A stretch of DNA of 64,000 nucleotides from Archegozetes longisetosus (Eukaryota; Arthropoda; Arachnida; Sarcoptiformes; Trhypochthoniidae): positions 3,863,843-3,927,842 of the forward strand of contig JAEMBT020000003.1 of NCBI GenBank assembly GCA_018873245.2, read 5' to 3'. The translations under genes and the position numbers were made by a program. Positions 15,201 through 27,566 of this stretch are shown in pieces; position 1 is the stretch's first letter; each line of letters begins with the position of its first letter. A model generated the notes under the pieces. That model worked only from the letters and a program-made list of their open reading frames with translations, was not told where the DNA came from and made no database searches.

Positions 15201-18200
15201 TATATTGAAAAGGAAAATATAAAAACAGGTTGAGTTACAGCAATCTAATAACATCTTGAACTAAAAGCAAATTCCTTTAAAAAAAAGAAAGAATAAGAAG
15301 AATAAGAAGAAAATAATCAATCATACGCACCCATCAACCGATTGCATACTATGTGTAAACACATGTATGTGTGAAATATAGGCCACACCGACAAAAATTC
15401 CCAAAATCAAAATTTATTCATCCACATCTACTCAATTATTAGCTGCCAAACATTCCATTATTCTCTATTTCCATCTGTCATTCTTATCTCTTTTCTATCT
15501 TTCTTCGCAATTAATCCAGTTTTCAAATGATTTTCTTCAGGAATCTATTTTTACGGAGTTGAAAACACAGTTCATTTCTTAAGCTAATGTTGAAAAATTG
15601 AACTTTTGGCCATATTTTTGAAAAATTTTTGGTTCATCATTAATATACTTTGTTGCAAATGACACCAGAATTCACTCTTTGACACTGATCGATTCGATCC
15701 AGTAGTAAATAAATTCTATATCTTTTTTTTGTAATATTCCTATAAAATTATATTTTTTTAATTCATTGTTTATCAAGGATAAAATTTTCCAGATTTTAGG
15801 AACTTTGCTCACAAAAATTAACAAAACTAAGATTAAAAATGAAAAATGTATTTGGGAACTATTGAAAAATAATTTGTAGCTTAAGCAGAAATAGTAAAAA
15901 TGAAAATAAATAGGACTGGTATAGAAAGTGTAGTTTAGGCTGTGATCGATCTTCAGTACAAAAGTTAAACAGAATAAAATATGCTTACGCTTTATATTTC
16001 GATAACGATTAGGATTTTTCCTCAAATATGCAAAACATTTAAAAAGTAAACAGTATAATACGATTTAAGTTTTTTTATACCATCCAAAAGATGGTTTGTC
16101 TTACATATTCTAAATATTTGCGAGAGAATCTATTACTAGAGAATCATTTTAAAATCAGATTTAACCTCTATTCAAAACTTTAAACATTATTTCAGAAATA
16201 AATCTTTACTTTTCCGTTCTCTCTAAGATAAGATCATTGGTTCGATTTAAGAAAACTTTGATAATATATTTCATACAAAAGAATATAATAAATAAGTTTG
16301 TAGAGGAATCACGTTTGAGCAATCTGTAGTCAAATCCATTTGAGAATCAGTGATTAAATTTAATCGTATAGTTCTCATTCAAATACTTACTGCACTTCCA
16401 CTTTACAAAGTTATACCGTTTTAATCTAATTTTGCGAATTTGAATGCCAAAAATTGATTAAGTATTACTTTTAACTCTGCTATCATAAGCCATTTCAGTC
16501 TAAGATTTTAATTTCAAAGATATTGATTTTTAGTGAAACTCATCTATAATCCCAATTAAACAAAATCTAATGTTCTACTTTCTCACATCACAGTGATTTG
16601 TCTTATCTTTAGCAGTCAACTAGAAATCATTATAGTCTTAATTATTTTATTTTGAATACTTAACACTGGTCATCAAATTTTAGTTCTCGAAACACAAACT
16701 CTGAAACATTTCTTTTTCACTTCATTCTTTGCTACAACTGATTATTTTCTGCAATCAGGTCAATATTTTATAGATTAATCTTCCCAAATTTCAGGTGCTC
16801 TTATCTCTTCTGATTAATGTGTTGTCAATATTTGACGAAGTTTCACGAATTCATTTCTAAGTTGAGGTCTTCAAAGTTGATAATTTATTCTTATTTTATG
16901 TTTTTCACTTAATGTATGGCTTTCTATTAAGAGATTATTTTTTAAAAGTTCAACTAGAGCACAAAAATGCATTGATTAATTGAAGAAAAAATTGAAGTCT
17001 CCTCTCAAGCTCTTAAGCTAGGGATGAACTTTGAGAGTGAAATTTCTAGTGATTTCTATTATTTATAAGAAATAAGAGAAATTTAGATTAATGCTTTCTT
17101 CTCATAACCTTTACTTATTTTTGTCTTCAAATTAACAGAACAAATATTAAAAGCAGACTTTAGACCAACTTAAGCATTCAAATGTATTCCATTAGTTTGC
17201 ATAAACTGCTCTCAAAATAAATGATCACCGGAAGAATAACGATGAAAAAATCATTAGTCATGATTCATCTCAACAAATCGACATTTAAAGCAACCTTTTT
17301 AGAGCTACCAGTTCTGACTTTCCATTTTAAACCTTTCAAATCCTAGATCTATCTTTCATGCCCTATCTTCTTGCTTGTTTCTTGATAAATCAATAATTAC
17401 AAACACTGCTCTAATTTTATGTCAATTAGAGTACTATCAAAACACGATTCATCCAAACACACTATAATCAAATATTTCAAACATTTAATTCTAATTTACC
17501 AATATTACAGATTATAATTGAATGATCGACTTTATGCAAAAAAGTCTTAAATTGAAAATTGATTGAATAATATACTGATTTCAGGTGCTAATCAACGTTT
17601 GGGGTGCATTTAGTGTTATTTTTTTGGCTACATATACCGCTAACATAGCGGCACATTTTGCCGGATTATTTTTAATTCCAGAAGTTAACGATTTTCATGA
17701 CACAAGCGTAAGTTTCAATCTATTTTCAGTATCTAAATGTATTTTTTCAACTTTAACTGCTATTGTGTTGATTTCTCGCATTTATCAGAATTGAGCACTA
17801 TATACAAAAGTTGGCAATAAATCATTTTCTTAATTTTTATATAAGCTTATGAAACAGAGAACTGGAACCGCCAAAAGTAGCGCATCTGAAGGCTATCTAA
17901 TGGAGAAATACACGGATTTGTGGCATCACATCCAGAAATATAAAGTTCATAACTTTGATGAAGGACTTGACCATTTACGGTATGTCTGATTTCTCAAAAT
18001 CTATTTGAATGCAAGCTTTAGCTGCAAATCTATAACTGAATAAGATTTTGAATGAATGTAAATCTAATTTTGTTTTGCATCAAATCTAACTGATGATAAC
18101 AATGCCATATAATACAGAACTAATATAATAAAGAGAGAATTGAAGAAAGAAAGAGAGCAAAGCTTAAAGCAGAATAAATTCTTTTAATACGAGTTTATCG

Positions 18201-21200
18201 TATTCTTCCTTATAATAAAATGACATCATTTACGAAAAAATTAATGAGAATTTTTCTAAAGTTGAGAAAATTGTAAGCATTAAGGGCTGAATATATTTTT
18301 AGATTCCTTATAATTGAAGTCATAAATTTGCATTTTTACGGTAAGACTGCTTGACTAACATGTTCGGTGTGTTTTACTACGAGATTATGCGTTACATAAA
18401 ACTTATGTCACAATAACTTTGCTTTGAACTGTTGTAAACACAGTTTTGAATATTTAATAGTAACGGCAAGTTAGATGTTTTGATTGGTGATACAGCTATA
18501 CTGGACTACTTCCGAGCCACTGATCCGGGATGCAATTTAAGATTATTAGGCGACTCTATATTCGATGACGCCTATGCTGTTGGCATGCAAAAAGGTTTCC
18601 CACTCAGGGTAATTAATCATTATTTTCCTCTTATTCTTATTTACATCCCGTCCAAATCAAACACCTAACAAATTTTCATCATTCTGCCACTTTTCATTTT
18701 CTCATCTATTTCTACTCATTTCATCTCTTTTCGAGTTTCACTTCAAATGTTCAATTATTCCTTAAATTCTCTGAGGCCATCAAAAACTATGGTCTAATTG
18801 CAAGGTTTTAAGCCATTTTTAGAGATGTTTCACTTTGAATATGAAGCGAATGAAGCATTAGTTTTAGTGCGAAATAAAAGCATAACTAAAGTAATATAAT
18901 GTTATACTAATGATAAAATAAGGGGAAAATACTATTCTAACAAAGAATAAATAATATTTCAAATCAAAAATCACTTTGAAAGTCATAGTCATTTAATCTG
19001 CAATGTTCAAAATGATGATGATAAAATAGTAATAAATAATCATATCCTGCAGTTTTCAATATTAAGCACATTTTAGATATGAGATGAAAAAATTTGAGTG
19101 CGCAAAATATCGGCAACACTTATTTAATTGTTTTCATTAAGCTATAGCTTATCAAAAACTCAATGAATAGTTGAAGCTCATATCATAGCTTTTCTGTTGG
19201 TTTGAACTCTTTTGAGCAAAGAAAAAATTTTAGAAATCGATTTTAGCCAAATCTGAACTGAAAGTCAGATCATGAAAGCATTGGGCGCACACAAATGCTA
19301 TATAATATTTGGAATCCAATCTAATGTTCACCCCATAGAAACTGCAACTCTTACCAGTTACTAGTATAAGAGACTTGAGTTTTAAGTCCAAAACGACAAA
19401 TCTTTTTGAATCTTTACCAATTGCTTTCGTCAAAATAAGTCCCCTTATTAACTCAAAGCTCATACAATTGATTATCTAGATTAATCGATGGTCTGAATTT
19501 TGTAGAATGACCAGAAAAATGACAGCTAGTACTAAATAATTAGAAAAATACTTTTCCTAATTGATAGCTACTCTTACTTGCAATTGATCACAAATGCACA
19601 ACAAACTACTCATTTATATTCTGAGAACGAGTTATTATATTGATTCTCTAACTCTTTCAATTGTTTTCTGCTTTATTTTGACAAATGTTCATATGCCTCC
19701 AAATACGTCTAGTTTAAACAATTGAGTTGAAAATTTCTTTCTTATTTATGTCTTTCAAATTGAATAAATCAATTCTATTTTCAATTTGATTTCTTTTAAC
19801 CCTCCATTCAATATTTGACCTCACAACTATTTCCTAAATTAATACTTCATATAGTAATATATCTATTTATAGTGTTTATTTACTTTATTTAATAGTATGC
19901 TTAAATTTGTTTTACTTTTGTTGTTGTTTCGCTTATCAATAGGAAATGATTCAGATTTAGAGTAAGACTACATTAAAGAAAGTGCAGCTCCATTCTATTC
20001 TATATATGAGTACTTCGAGTCTCAAGCTAATTCTCTAACTTATACTTAAATATTCTAATCACTTCATAAAATTACAACACTTTCTTAGCTATCACTAGTA
20101 AAATTGTTTTGCAGTTGTAAGAATGGTAAGATTTGGGAGATGTAAGGCTGGATTTAGAGTTTTAAGGGTAGATATTTGAAATAAGAAATAATAATAATAT
20201 ATGATAGCTTTATATGAATGTTTACAGAGCCAAAACTAACTCAACTGCACAAGAGCTAACTTTAAAGTTATTTTCTGCCAAAAAACATCTATGACTGCGT
20301 TATTTTTTCAACAATTCTAAACCTCGCGGTCAGATTTCTGTTTAATATAGATAAAAAGATGAAATTTTTGCAAGTAATACAGGAGAAAGTGTCCACAAGC
20401 AAATATAATATCGATTCGAAAGATTATAATAAGATAGAATATCCCCAAAGATCCTACCCAAGCATCACTTCATAGATTTCAATCAATAGAAATATGGATT
20501 TCCGATCTTGGCCAGCAATATCAGATCGTATTTGCTATTGTGATCGCTATATTTGTAATCATTATATTATTCATGCATTTTATGTATGCAGTTTGAGAAC
20601 TTTGGCCGAATCGAGTTATAGGCGCACAAATTTTGTTCAATTCTTTATTTATAGAGCATGAATGAAGAAAAATCAATCATATTTTATGCTCAAAAGATAT
20701 GTTAAGATATTATTTGTCATCCATGTCGGACTAATGCAAAATTTGATTCATATACTTTTGCTCTATCTTCCATACAAATAAATGAAAAGGAGTTAATATC
20801 AAATCTAATATTAAAATATAACGAATACGGATTTTTGGACCAACTTCATCGCAAGTGGTATGGCAGAGTCCACTGTTTAGAATCGTCTGCGCTCACCAAA
20901 CCAAAGCCTTTGACAGTCAGAGCTGTTGCTGGAGTATTTATGATGTTATGTTTTGGTCTCATTGTTGGCACTTTAATACTGCTCATCGAACATTTTGTCT
21001 TTAAATACATTCTTCCATCACTGAGAAAGAAGCCCAAAGAATGCTTCTGGAAAAGTCCAAATCTCATGTTTTTTAGTCAAGTTAGTTATCGCTGTTTTAT
21101 ATTTAGCTCAATATTTAGCGCTGCGTGAAATTCAAAATGAAAGTTCGCAAATTCATGTTTCTTTCTGTCATTTTCTATCATATAGAAATTGTATCGCTTT

Positions 21201-22693
21201 ATTAATACAGTGGAATTAGTTTCACCCCATCATTCAGCTAAAGAAATTATGTCTAATCTCAGGGAAGGACAAATAGCAAGTCTTTTTCAAAAAAGTGTCA
21301 AAAGAGTGAGTTCCAATTCTTACTTCACGTCAGCCTTTAATACATCTGATTATCAGTTTTGAGTTGAGAAAAATATATTTTCTTCTATCAATAATAAATA
21401 GAAAGCTAAAGAAGAAGCCAGACGTCGAAAAAGTAAATCTCAATTCTTTGAGATGATTCAGGAAGTCAGAAAAGTGTATGTATACTCATAAACTTAATAA
21501 TCCTTGATAGTAACCACAAATGATCGGTCATTATGGCATGCTCTCCATCGGACCATAATGCAAAAGGTTATTAACAAACTTATAGAATTCTCGTTGTGAT
21601 TACCAAAGCAAATTGGAAATCCAATCTGACAATAATTGACGCGCATCACAGCATAGTTGATAGTTGGCATAGCAACAGCTTAGATGACAGTTGATAGTTT
21701 TCATAGCAACAGCTTAGTTGACAGTTGATAGTTGGCATAGCAACAGCTTTCTTGTTGCTATCAAGGATTACTGAGTTTTCATCTGTACTCTATAGTTGAA
21801 AATTTTAAATTATATTTATGCATGGCTTACCATTTTTATTTAAATATTGAGCCCTTTATCCTCTCTTTTTCCCTATTGATAACAGTGTACAACGACAACA
21901 ACATGAACGCAGTTTTCAAGACGATTCTATTGAAGTCATCTCAACAAAGCCATCCATTACTAATAAACAAGATAGCATTATAAGTGAAACTGAATCACTT
22001 GGCGCTACCACTTCTCTTAGAACTTCTTCTATCCGTTTCAAAGAACCTGGCGAAAGCTTTGATGATGAGATATTCGTCCACAAAGAACCACTTCCATCAC
22101 ATCTTATAGTTAAGCCCGCTTCTAGTCTTAAAAGTACAAGTTCTGAATCCAGAAGTAAACCATTGAAGTCTGGCAGAACTTCCACATCAGCTACAAGTTC
22201 TGGTGAAATGGATTACCACAGAAGCCGAATGTCTCCACGGATTGGCTCAGTTGCACGACCTTTGCCTCAATTGGGCGCTCAATTCTCCACAAGCTTTAGT
22301 TTAGAAAATGTCTCATTTGGTCCAACAGTTGATGACAACAAATGTTACGATAAGAAAAAAGTGCTTCAAAAAACTAAGACGTGGTCTTATGATGATTTAG
22401 CAGCCATTAAAAAAGAGTTGAATCAACCGATGTCCCCATCAGATAGAGACCATTCCAGTTTAATGTTATTTGAGTTTATACCCAAAAAGACATCTGTGAT
22501 TATTCCGAGTCCGCGTCACATCAGTCTGATCGAGAACCTGCGCCTCTCGTCTATGACTAAGGAAGACATACTGGCCATGTGGAGGTCGTCCGAACGGGAA
22601 CTGTTGAATCAACTTCAAGATGCGCTCCAACAGAAGAGAGCGCTTGAGGAAAAAGTAGCGTTGCTTCAGAGAATGCTTATGAAACCACCTTGA
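9276..22693 (+). CDS. Nmdar2: NMDA-type ionotropic glutamate receptor subunit 2, 5' end missing
   Basis: Ligand-gated cation channel subunit of the excitatory synapse. Twelve phase-consistent exons: 9276-9587, 10427-10848, 12324-12708, 12952-13242, 13329-13640, 17585-17707, 17846-17979, 18461-18608, 20790-21080, 21186-21305, 21402-21475, 21886-22693 (stop). They encode 1139 residues. Order: amino-terminal domain (exons 1-3), S1 ligand lobe (YDLYLVADG), M1 (ELWVAIF-like QLWVAIF), M2 pore loop, M3 with TYTANIAA (SYTANLAA family motif), S2 lobe (KLDVLIGDTAILDYF), M4 (VAGVFMMLCFGLIVG), and a Ser/Thr-rich tail ending in a predicted coiled coil. The block GLNPWGRQR before M2 and the KAPKSWPNK stretch fit arthropod Nmdar2 better than GluN1. 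The N-terminal signal peptide and about 100 ATD residues are not seen. The exact acceptors at 17846 and 20790 are the least certain boundaries. Confidence 0.9.
10039..10268 (-). mobile_element. MITE family A, copy 2 (230 bp), in Nmdar2 intron
   Basis: Left end TACGCTCGAAAACTTAGTAA; right end reverse complemented TACACTCAAAAACTCATTAA, followed by ATACTCGATAGCAACC. Both match the termini of the other family members. It contains the internal block AAAGCATGCCATCACAAC and no ORF. It lies between receptor exons 9276-9587 and 10427-10848. Confidence 0.8.
10849..12323. other. Nmdar2 intron with microsatellite
   Basis: 1475-bp intron without recognisable coding sequence. It contains a short GAATAGGAA-type tandem repeat at about 11747-11783. 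Open frames near 11823-12074 overlap on opposite strands and look random. Confidence 0.6.
13641..17584. other. largest Nmdar2 intron (3.9 kb)
   Basis: This intron separates the M1-M2 exon from the M3 exon. I see no conserved coding segment on either strand. The 117-codon minus-strand frame at 15672-16025 is AT-rich, matches nothing I recognise and is probably chance. There is a short TA microsatellite near 14335-14350 and an isolated GGGTTAGGTTAGGA at about 14083. Confidence 0.6.
18609..20789. other. Nmdar2 intron before the M4 exon (2.2 kb)
   Basis: No coding segment, repeat family member or RNA gene was recognised. The 77-codon minus-strand frame at 19230-19463 has no identifiable similarity. 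Confidence 0.55.
21481..21787 (+). mobile_element. MITE family A, copy 3 (307 bp) at an Nmdar2 splice donor
   Basis: Left end TATACTCATAAACTTAATAA then TCCTTGATAGTAACC; right end reverse complemented TACAGATGAAAACTCAGTAA then TCCTTGATAGCAAC. It is longer than its relatives mainly because a 34-bp unit is present three times (21656-21751). The element fills most of the 410-bp intron 21476-21885 and begins five bases after the exon. Confidence 0.85.
21656..21751. repeat. 34-bp tandem repeat, about three copies, inside MITE
   Basis: Units begin at 21656, 21690 and 21724. Each opens GTTGATAGTT, continues through CATAGCAACAGCTT, and ends GATGACA or GTTGACA; the last unit is partial. The related element at 63434 has only one such unit (GTTGGCATGGCAACGAAG), so this is a local expansion. 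Confidence 0.85.
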
Positions 22694-25609
22694 AAATAGT
22701 GGCCATTAGGACTACAGAATTTAAACCCACTTGCTGATTGATTGCTATTTTGCAAACAAAATCTACTTGAGATCATCGTTGCTTCTCATTGTTTCCCATC
22801 GCCTCCTAATCGCATTGCAATCAACTCTTTGCTGATTAGTAAAACTCTAACTTTCGAGTTTGCTCTTTCTGTTTTTGGCCACTTTTTCAATTTGATGGTT
22901 TGCTAATGTGTATCACACATAATGTAATCTTGATGAATAGTTTGTATGCAAATATTGTTACATTATTGATAGCATTAATTATTTACACACAGGTAACAAT
23001 AAAATGCTTCAAATATTAATTATATCTTTCTGCACATCTCAATAGAATTTGACGAAAACTTATAAAAACCTATTGAAAACTTATGGAAAACTTAAAAAGT
23101 AGACAAACGTTGTATATTATATTTTAAAACCAAATTTTATTGAATATGCAATTTTCTAAACTTTAGTCTAGTTATAGGTTTTCATTATAACTCTTGTAGT
23201 TTGTTATCAATCAGTGTAGTATTGCTTCCCATATTCTTAAATTTTGCTTCCATTCACTTTCCTTCTTCTTATAGTTTGCTTTTATTTCACATCACTTTTC
23301 CTTTCCATAACCTCTAATCAGATCTGAATTCTCCCCTAACTTCATATATATTCTTGTTTATCACTCAGTCTCTCAACTTTGTTCAAAAAAAAGTCAAACT
23401 CAAAACTTATTTCAATAAAAACAATTCAGTTCACTTTGAGTTCTTTTCAAAATAAAGTCATTCATGGCTCGAAGGGAAGCAAAAGTTTTTTGAATTTTAA
23501 TCCTATTATACTTATGTGTTTGGGAGCATAGACTCTATAAAATTTATTTAATATTATAATAAATTTGAATGAGAGCATAAAACAGTATTTAAAAGTTGTT
23601 ATATAAAAGTATCCTTTAATAATCAAAGTGTACCAAACTATCAAAATCACAGTTTCGCAGCTTTCACTTCGTGTCAGCTTTGCTGTTGACTTAAGTATTT
23701 TAAATATTTAAGTGAATTAAATCATATTTTTTAAGAATTGGCTTTGAGTGTGATATGGGGCCAATACTACAAGCTGTTAGCTCTCTAGCGATCTCCTGTT
23801 TTTCTCTTTTGATGCAAAAAATTTATTCTGAATTTCAAATCAGGGTATTATAAATATATGGTTTCTATCGATTCTACTCATAGATCATTATTGAGAGAAA
23901 AAGTTTTAAAGTCTATGATTGAAAGACAGTTCTTGAAAACGTTGATCTTATTCTTTAGAATAACTGGCTTTTCAACTAATTTATTGCCAATAGCTTGAGA
24001 TTTTTGTTTAATGTTCAAAATAATTAACATGTTATATAAGTTTGTGTGAGCAATAATTCATAACTATTTGATTATTTACTTATCGGAACTAAATTTCAAA
24101 ATAATTGTCATTAATAATTAGTTATAAACTATCATTTTAGAGATTATTGTTAATTATTATAATTAATGCCAAAGCTCTTTGAATTAAATTAAGAATTCAA
24201 CACATAGTTTGCCTTAGAATTGTTGACGAATAAGATTTACTAATTATATGATATGCAAATTTAACAAATGAGATGAAATGGATTGGCTTTTCAGTTATTA
24301 TAAAAAGTTTTATCAAATGTAAAATTACAATACATATAAGTTTACCTATATTTAACAGTAAATAAAAATTCTGATTCATATCTCGTCTTATTATCTAACT
24401 TAATCAAAAGTTTTATTTTCAAAATTCGTCCTCTATGTCAGCTCTCAATAGCATGAGAGCTATACCAACGCCTAATCTCATAAGAGTAAGCCTCAGATAA
24501 ATTTGAATCAATCATTCTTTTGTATCTATCAGAAGAGCTCCTATAATCAGATAAGTTTTTAATGAGTAGACTTTACGCACTTTCTCTTCTCATGGCAAAC
24601 AAATTCAGCCTAAATTATTTAAGGACTTTGTGCTCAATACTTTGAAGCATTGAACACATGAACATTTATATAATTTGGATGGATTCTATTTTGAGTAATA
24701 TTAATGTGACTTATCCTGACTTAAAAGTTTGATTAAGAAGCGTGAAATCAGCAGATAATGATCACTTTGTCGCTTTACCTTTAATGCAAATCAGCACTGG
24801 TTCAGATAACTCAAAAGAAAAGTTTTCAAGTTAGGATGAAGCCAATTATACAAAATTGAAGTAGGGATTAAGTCACAAATAGATTACCACCATTTTTTAA
24901 ATTAATAATCTTATTAGAGACTTTAGAGTATTTTCAATCTTTTTCTTTTAGATTCATCAATACTTAAAGTCATTTTATAAATCAATTATCAAACTTACTT
25001 CTAGAAATCCTATTATGATTACCTGAATCGATTAGGACTTTAAGAGGAGACTAATAACTAAAATTATTTTAAGCTCTTGACTGATTTAAAGTAAATTTGA
25101 TTGAAAAATCAAGTATGAAAAGTTTGCGAAGCGCCTTCAAGTCATGCTAAATGTAAGCCTTCGTAGTATTGAGCGACTGGCATGAGTAAGTATTTGCGTT
25201 GCAGTTCGTTTTATTTACGAGTCGTTTAGGTATTGGGGAGATATATGTTTCACTTGTAGCACAATAATTATCAAGTACACCTAGTACGCTCGCGCACCAT
25301 TCTCTTAGCCTAACTCAACTAACTTAACCTAACATAAAAGTGTAGTAATACTGGTACAGATTTTGATCGAGATTCAAGCACTTGTAAGAACTTGTTTATA
25401 GTAAGAGTTATGTGAGGAACGTAATTCCTTATTACCTAAACTGATGCAGATAAAACTGACTGGCTTAGTTACCCATTCCTACTGACACGTTTGTACTGAA
25501 TTTCATCACTTCATTATTAGTGAAGCACTACTATTAATTTGATCATTTATTAGCCTTATTTGATTTATTAATTGAATATTTATAGAAGAAATAACTGAAT
25601 ATTTGGGTC
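22694..25609. other. intergenic region Nmdar2 to EIF2B3
   Basis: It starts with the receptor 3' untranslated region, with a candidate polyadenylation signal at 22998. After that no gene is recognised. Around 25115-25340 the sequence is unusually GC-rich for this window, with several CG dinucleotides and AACTTAACCTAAC; it may be a worn transposon fragment. Confidence 0.55.
22998..23003 (+). terminator. candidate polyadenylation signal of Nmdar2
   Basis: AATAAA lies 305 bases after the receptor stop codon and is the first canonical hexamer I found downstream. It is placed by sequence only. Confidence 0.45.
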
Positions 25610-27362
25610 ATGTTTAGTATCGAATTACAAGCCGTCATATTAGCAGCTGGTAAGGGATCGAGAATTAGCGAATTGAGCGCTAATTATCCCAAATGTTTAC
25701 TACCGGTTGCAAACAAACCTTTGATTTATTACCCAATCGATTCTCTCATTAAAGCTAAATTTCATGGTCTGTACTATTCCTTCATTTAATTCTTTCAATT
25801 CTCTTAACACTTTACCTATTTTGAAGCAGAAGTCATAATAATAGTGTCTGATATTCACGAAGAGATGATTAATAAACAACTGAATGAATTGAAACTCGAT
25901 ATACGCTATGAATTGGTTTCAATTCCTTATAATCGTGATTACGCCACTGTTGACAGTCTTAGAGTTATTAAAGACAAGATTAAGGTATCGAGCAATTGAC
26001 CAACAGCTTATAGTTTTATTAATTATTTCAATTAATGCTTGTTTTGTTTAATTTAAGAGCGATTTGTTAATAATGAGCTGTGACACTGTAACTGATTTTT
26101 CACTCAATCAATTGATTCAAAGCTATCGCATCAATAATCCAACACTATTAGCATTAATTTCTTCGATTCCTACCAACAATGAGAGCTCTATTCCCGGTAG
26201 AAAAGGACGCGACAAACCCGGTATTTATCTAATTATATGTTTCAAATTTCGTTGAACAAATTATTTGATATTCAGAAAAGGACTTGATAGGAATTGACCG
26301 AAACAAAAACGATCGACTCGTTTTTCTCAGCTCTGAAGTTGACTTTGATGAGAGTGTACCCTTAAGTGTTTCTATGCTTAAAAAGTTAGTTTCTTTAAAG
26401 TTTATTCTGAAAACTATTATAAAAGTTTGATTCATTTGAATAGATGTCCGCAATTCAATATACAAAGCAATTTACTCGATGCTCATGTTTATATCCTCAA
26501 GAAATGGGCCCTTAAATATATGGAAGAAAACTCGTAAATCCACTACAAATAAATCTTGATGTTATATTAATTTTGCTCGTATTTGTTTTAGCAAAATATC
26601 TTCATTAAAGGGCGAATTCTTGCCTTCACTCGTGAGAAAACAATTTCGTAGAGAACGTAAGCCAGCACCTCATAAAACCTCAACCAATCCGTCATCAATA
26701 ATATCGATGTCAGCTGTACCTCACCGACAGATATTTGATTTGATCGAGACAGATGAGATCGAGATGAGTCTTCAGAGACTACAACCAAATGCAGATGAAT
26801 TAGATGACGACTCACTGAAGTTTCAAATACCTAACAGTTATCCGGACAGTAAAATCAAATGTTTCGCCTATGTACTAGATGAAGGTTATTGTGTTCGGGC
26901 AAATACTTTATTGGGTTATTGTGAAGCAAATAGAATAATGTTGAGGGACCGCAAAGTTGGTAGAACTCTGTCGTCTTCTAATATAAGCGCCAAATCACAA
27001 GTCGATGGAATCGTTGGAAATGTTAAATCTATTGGGGATAAGTCATCTATTAAACGTTCAATAATTGGTAACAATTGTACCATTGGCGATAAAGTGAAAC
27101 TAATGAATACTATTGTCATGGATAATGTGACGATTGAGGAAGGATCTAATATTCAGGGAAGTATTGTTTGCTCTAATGCTCATATTGGAAGCAATGCTGA
27201 AGTCAAGGACTGCATAATTGCCGCCTCACAGAATGTCTTATCATTAGGTAATGTTATCTCTGTTATCATGTTTATGGAGGTTTAAACAATTAATTATTTT
27301 GGAATTTAGGAAAATTTACAAATGAGGTAATTATGGATATCGAACAAATGATGGAATTATGA
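25610..27362 (+). CDS. EIF2B3: translation initiation factor eIF2B subunit gamma
   Basis: Subunit of the cytosolic eIF2B complex that reloads eIF2 with GTP. Seven exons: 25610-25766, 25830-25984, 26058-26220, 26276-26384, 26444-26533, 26592-27247, 27310-27362. They give 460 residues (human is 452). The N-terminal nucleotidyltransferase-like domain starts QAVILAAGKGSRISELS and continues PKCLLPVANKPLIYYPID. The C terminus has left-handed beta-helix hexapeptides (IKRSIIGNNCTIGD, then VTIEEGSNIQGSIVCSNAHI) and ends EVIMDIEQMMEL. An in-frame TAA 15 bases before the ATG supports the start. Exon 1 uses a weak donor (GTCTGT), but the phase fits and the joined codon (GAA) matches the family. The 3' ends of this gene and the ligase at 27567 converge. 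Confidence 0.95.
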
Positions 27363-27428
27363 TTTCATTTCTCACTTATTTTTAGTAATTAATTAGTTTC
27401 TCGAAATTAAGAAAAACGTATAAAAGTT

Positions 27429-27434
27429 TTTATT
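27429..27434 (-). terminator. candidate polyadenylation signal of the RING-CH ligase
   Basis: TTTATT on the plus strand is AATAAA on the minus strand, 133 bases after the ligase stop codon. It lies upstream (in plus coordinates) of the EIF2B3 signal at 27446, so both transcripts probably overlap in antisense here. Confidence 0.45.
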
Positions 27435-27445
27435 TTATGTTTAAT

Positions 27446-27451
27446 AATAAA
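27446..27451 (+). terminator. candidate polyadenylation signal of EIF2B3
   Basis: AATAAA lies 84 bases after the EIF2B3 stop codon and just past the opposing gene's own signal. Confidence 0.55.
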
Positions 27452-27566
27452 ACACTAAAAAGAATTTTTCTAATAATATGGTAAAATGCAATTAATTAGG
27501 GTTTGGAAAGAAAATTGTTGGCATTCCCTTAATTAGAAGGCGTAGTATTCACAATTTATAGCTTTT

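Noticed and set aside
15672..16025. 117-codon minus-strand frame in an Nmdar2 intron
   Set aside because: Composition follows local AT richness and no domain or splice context supports it.
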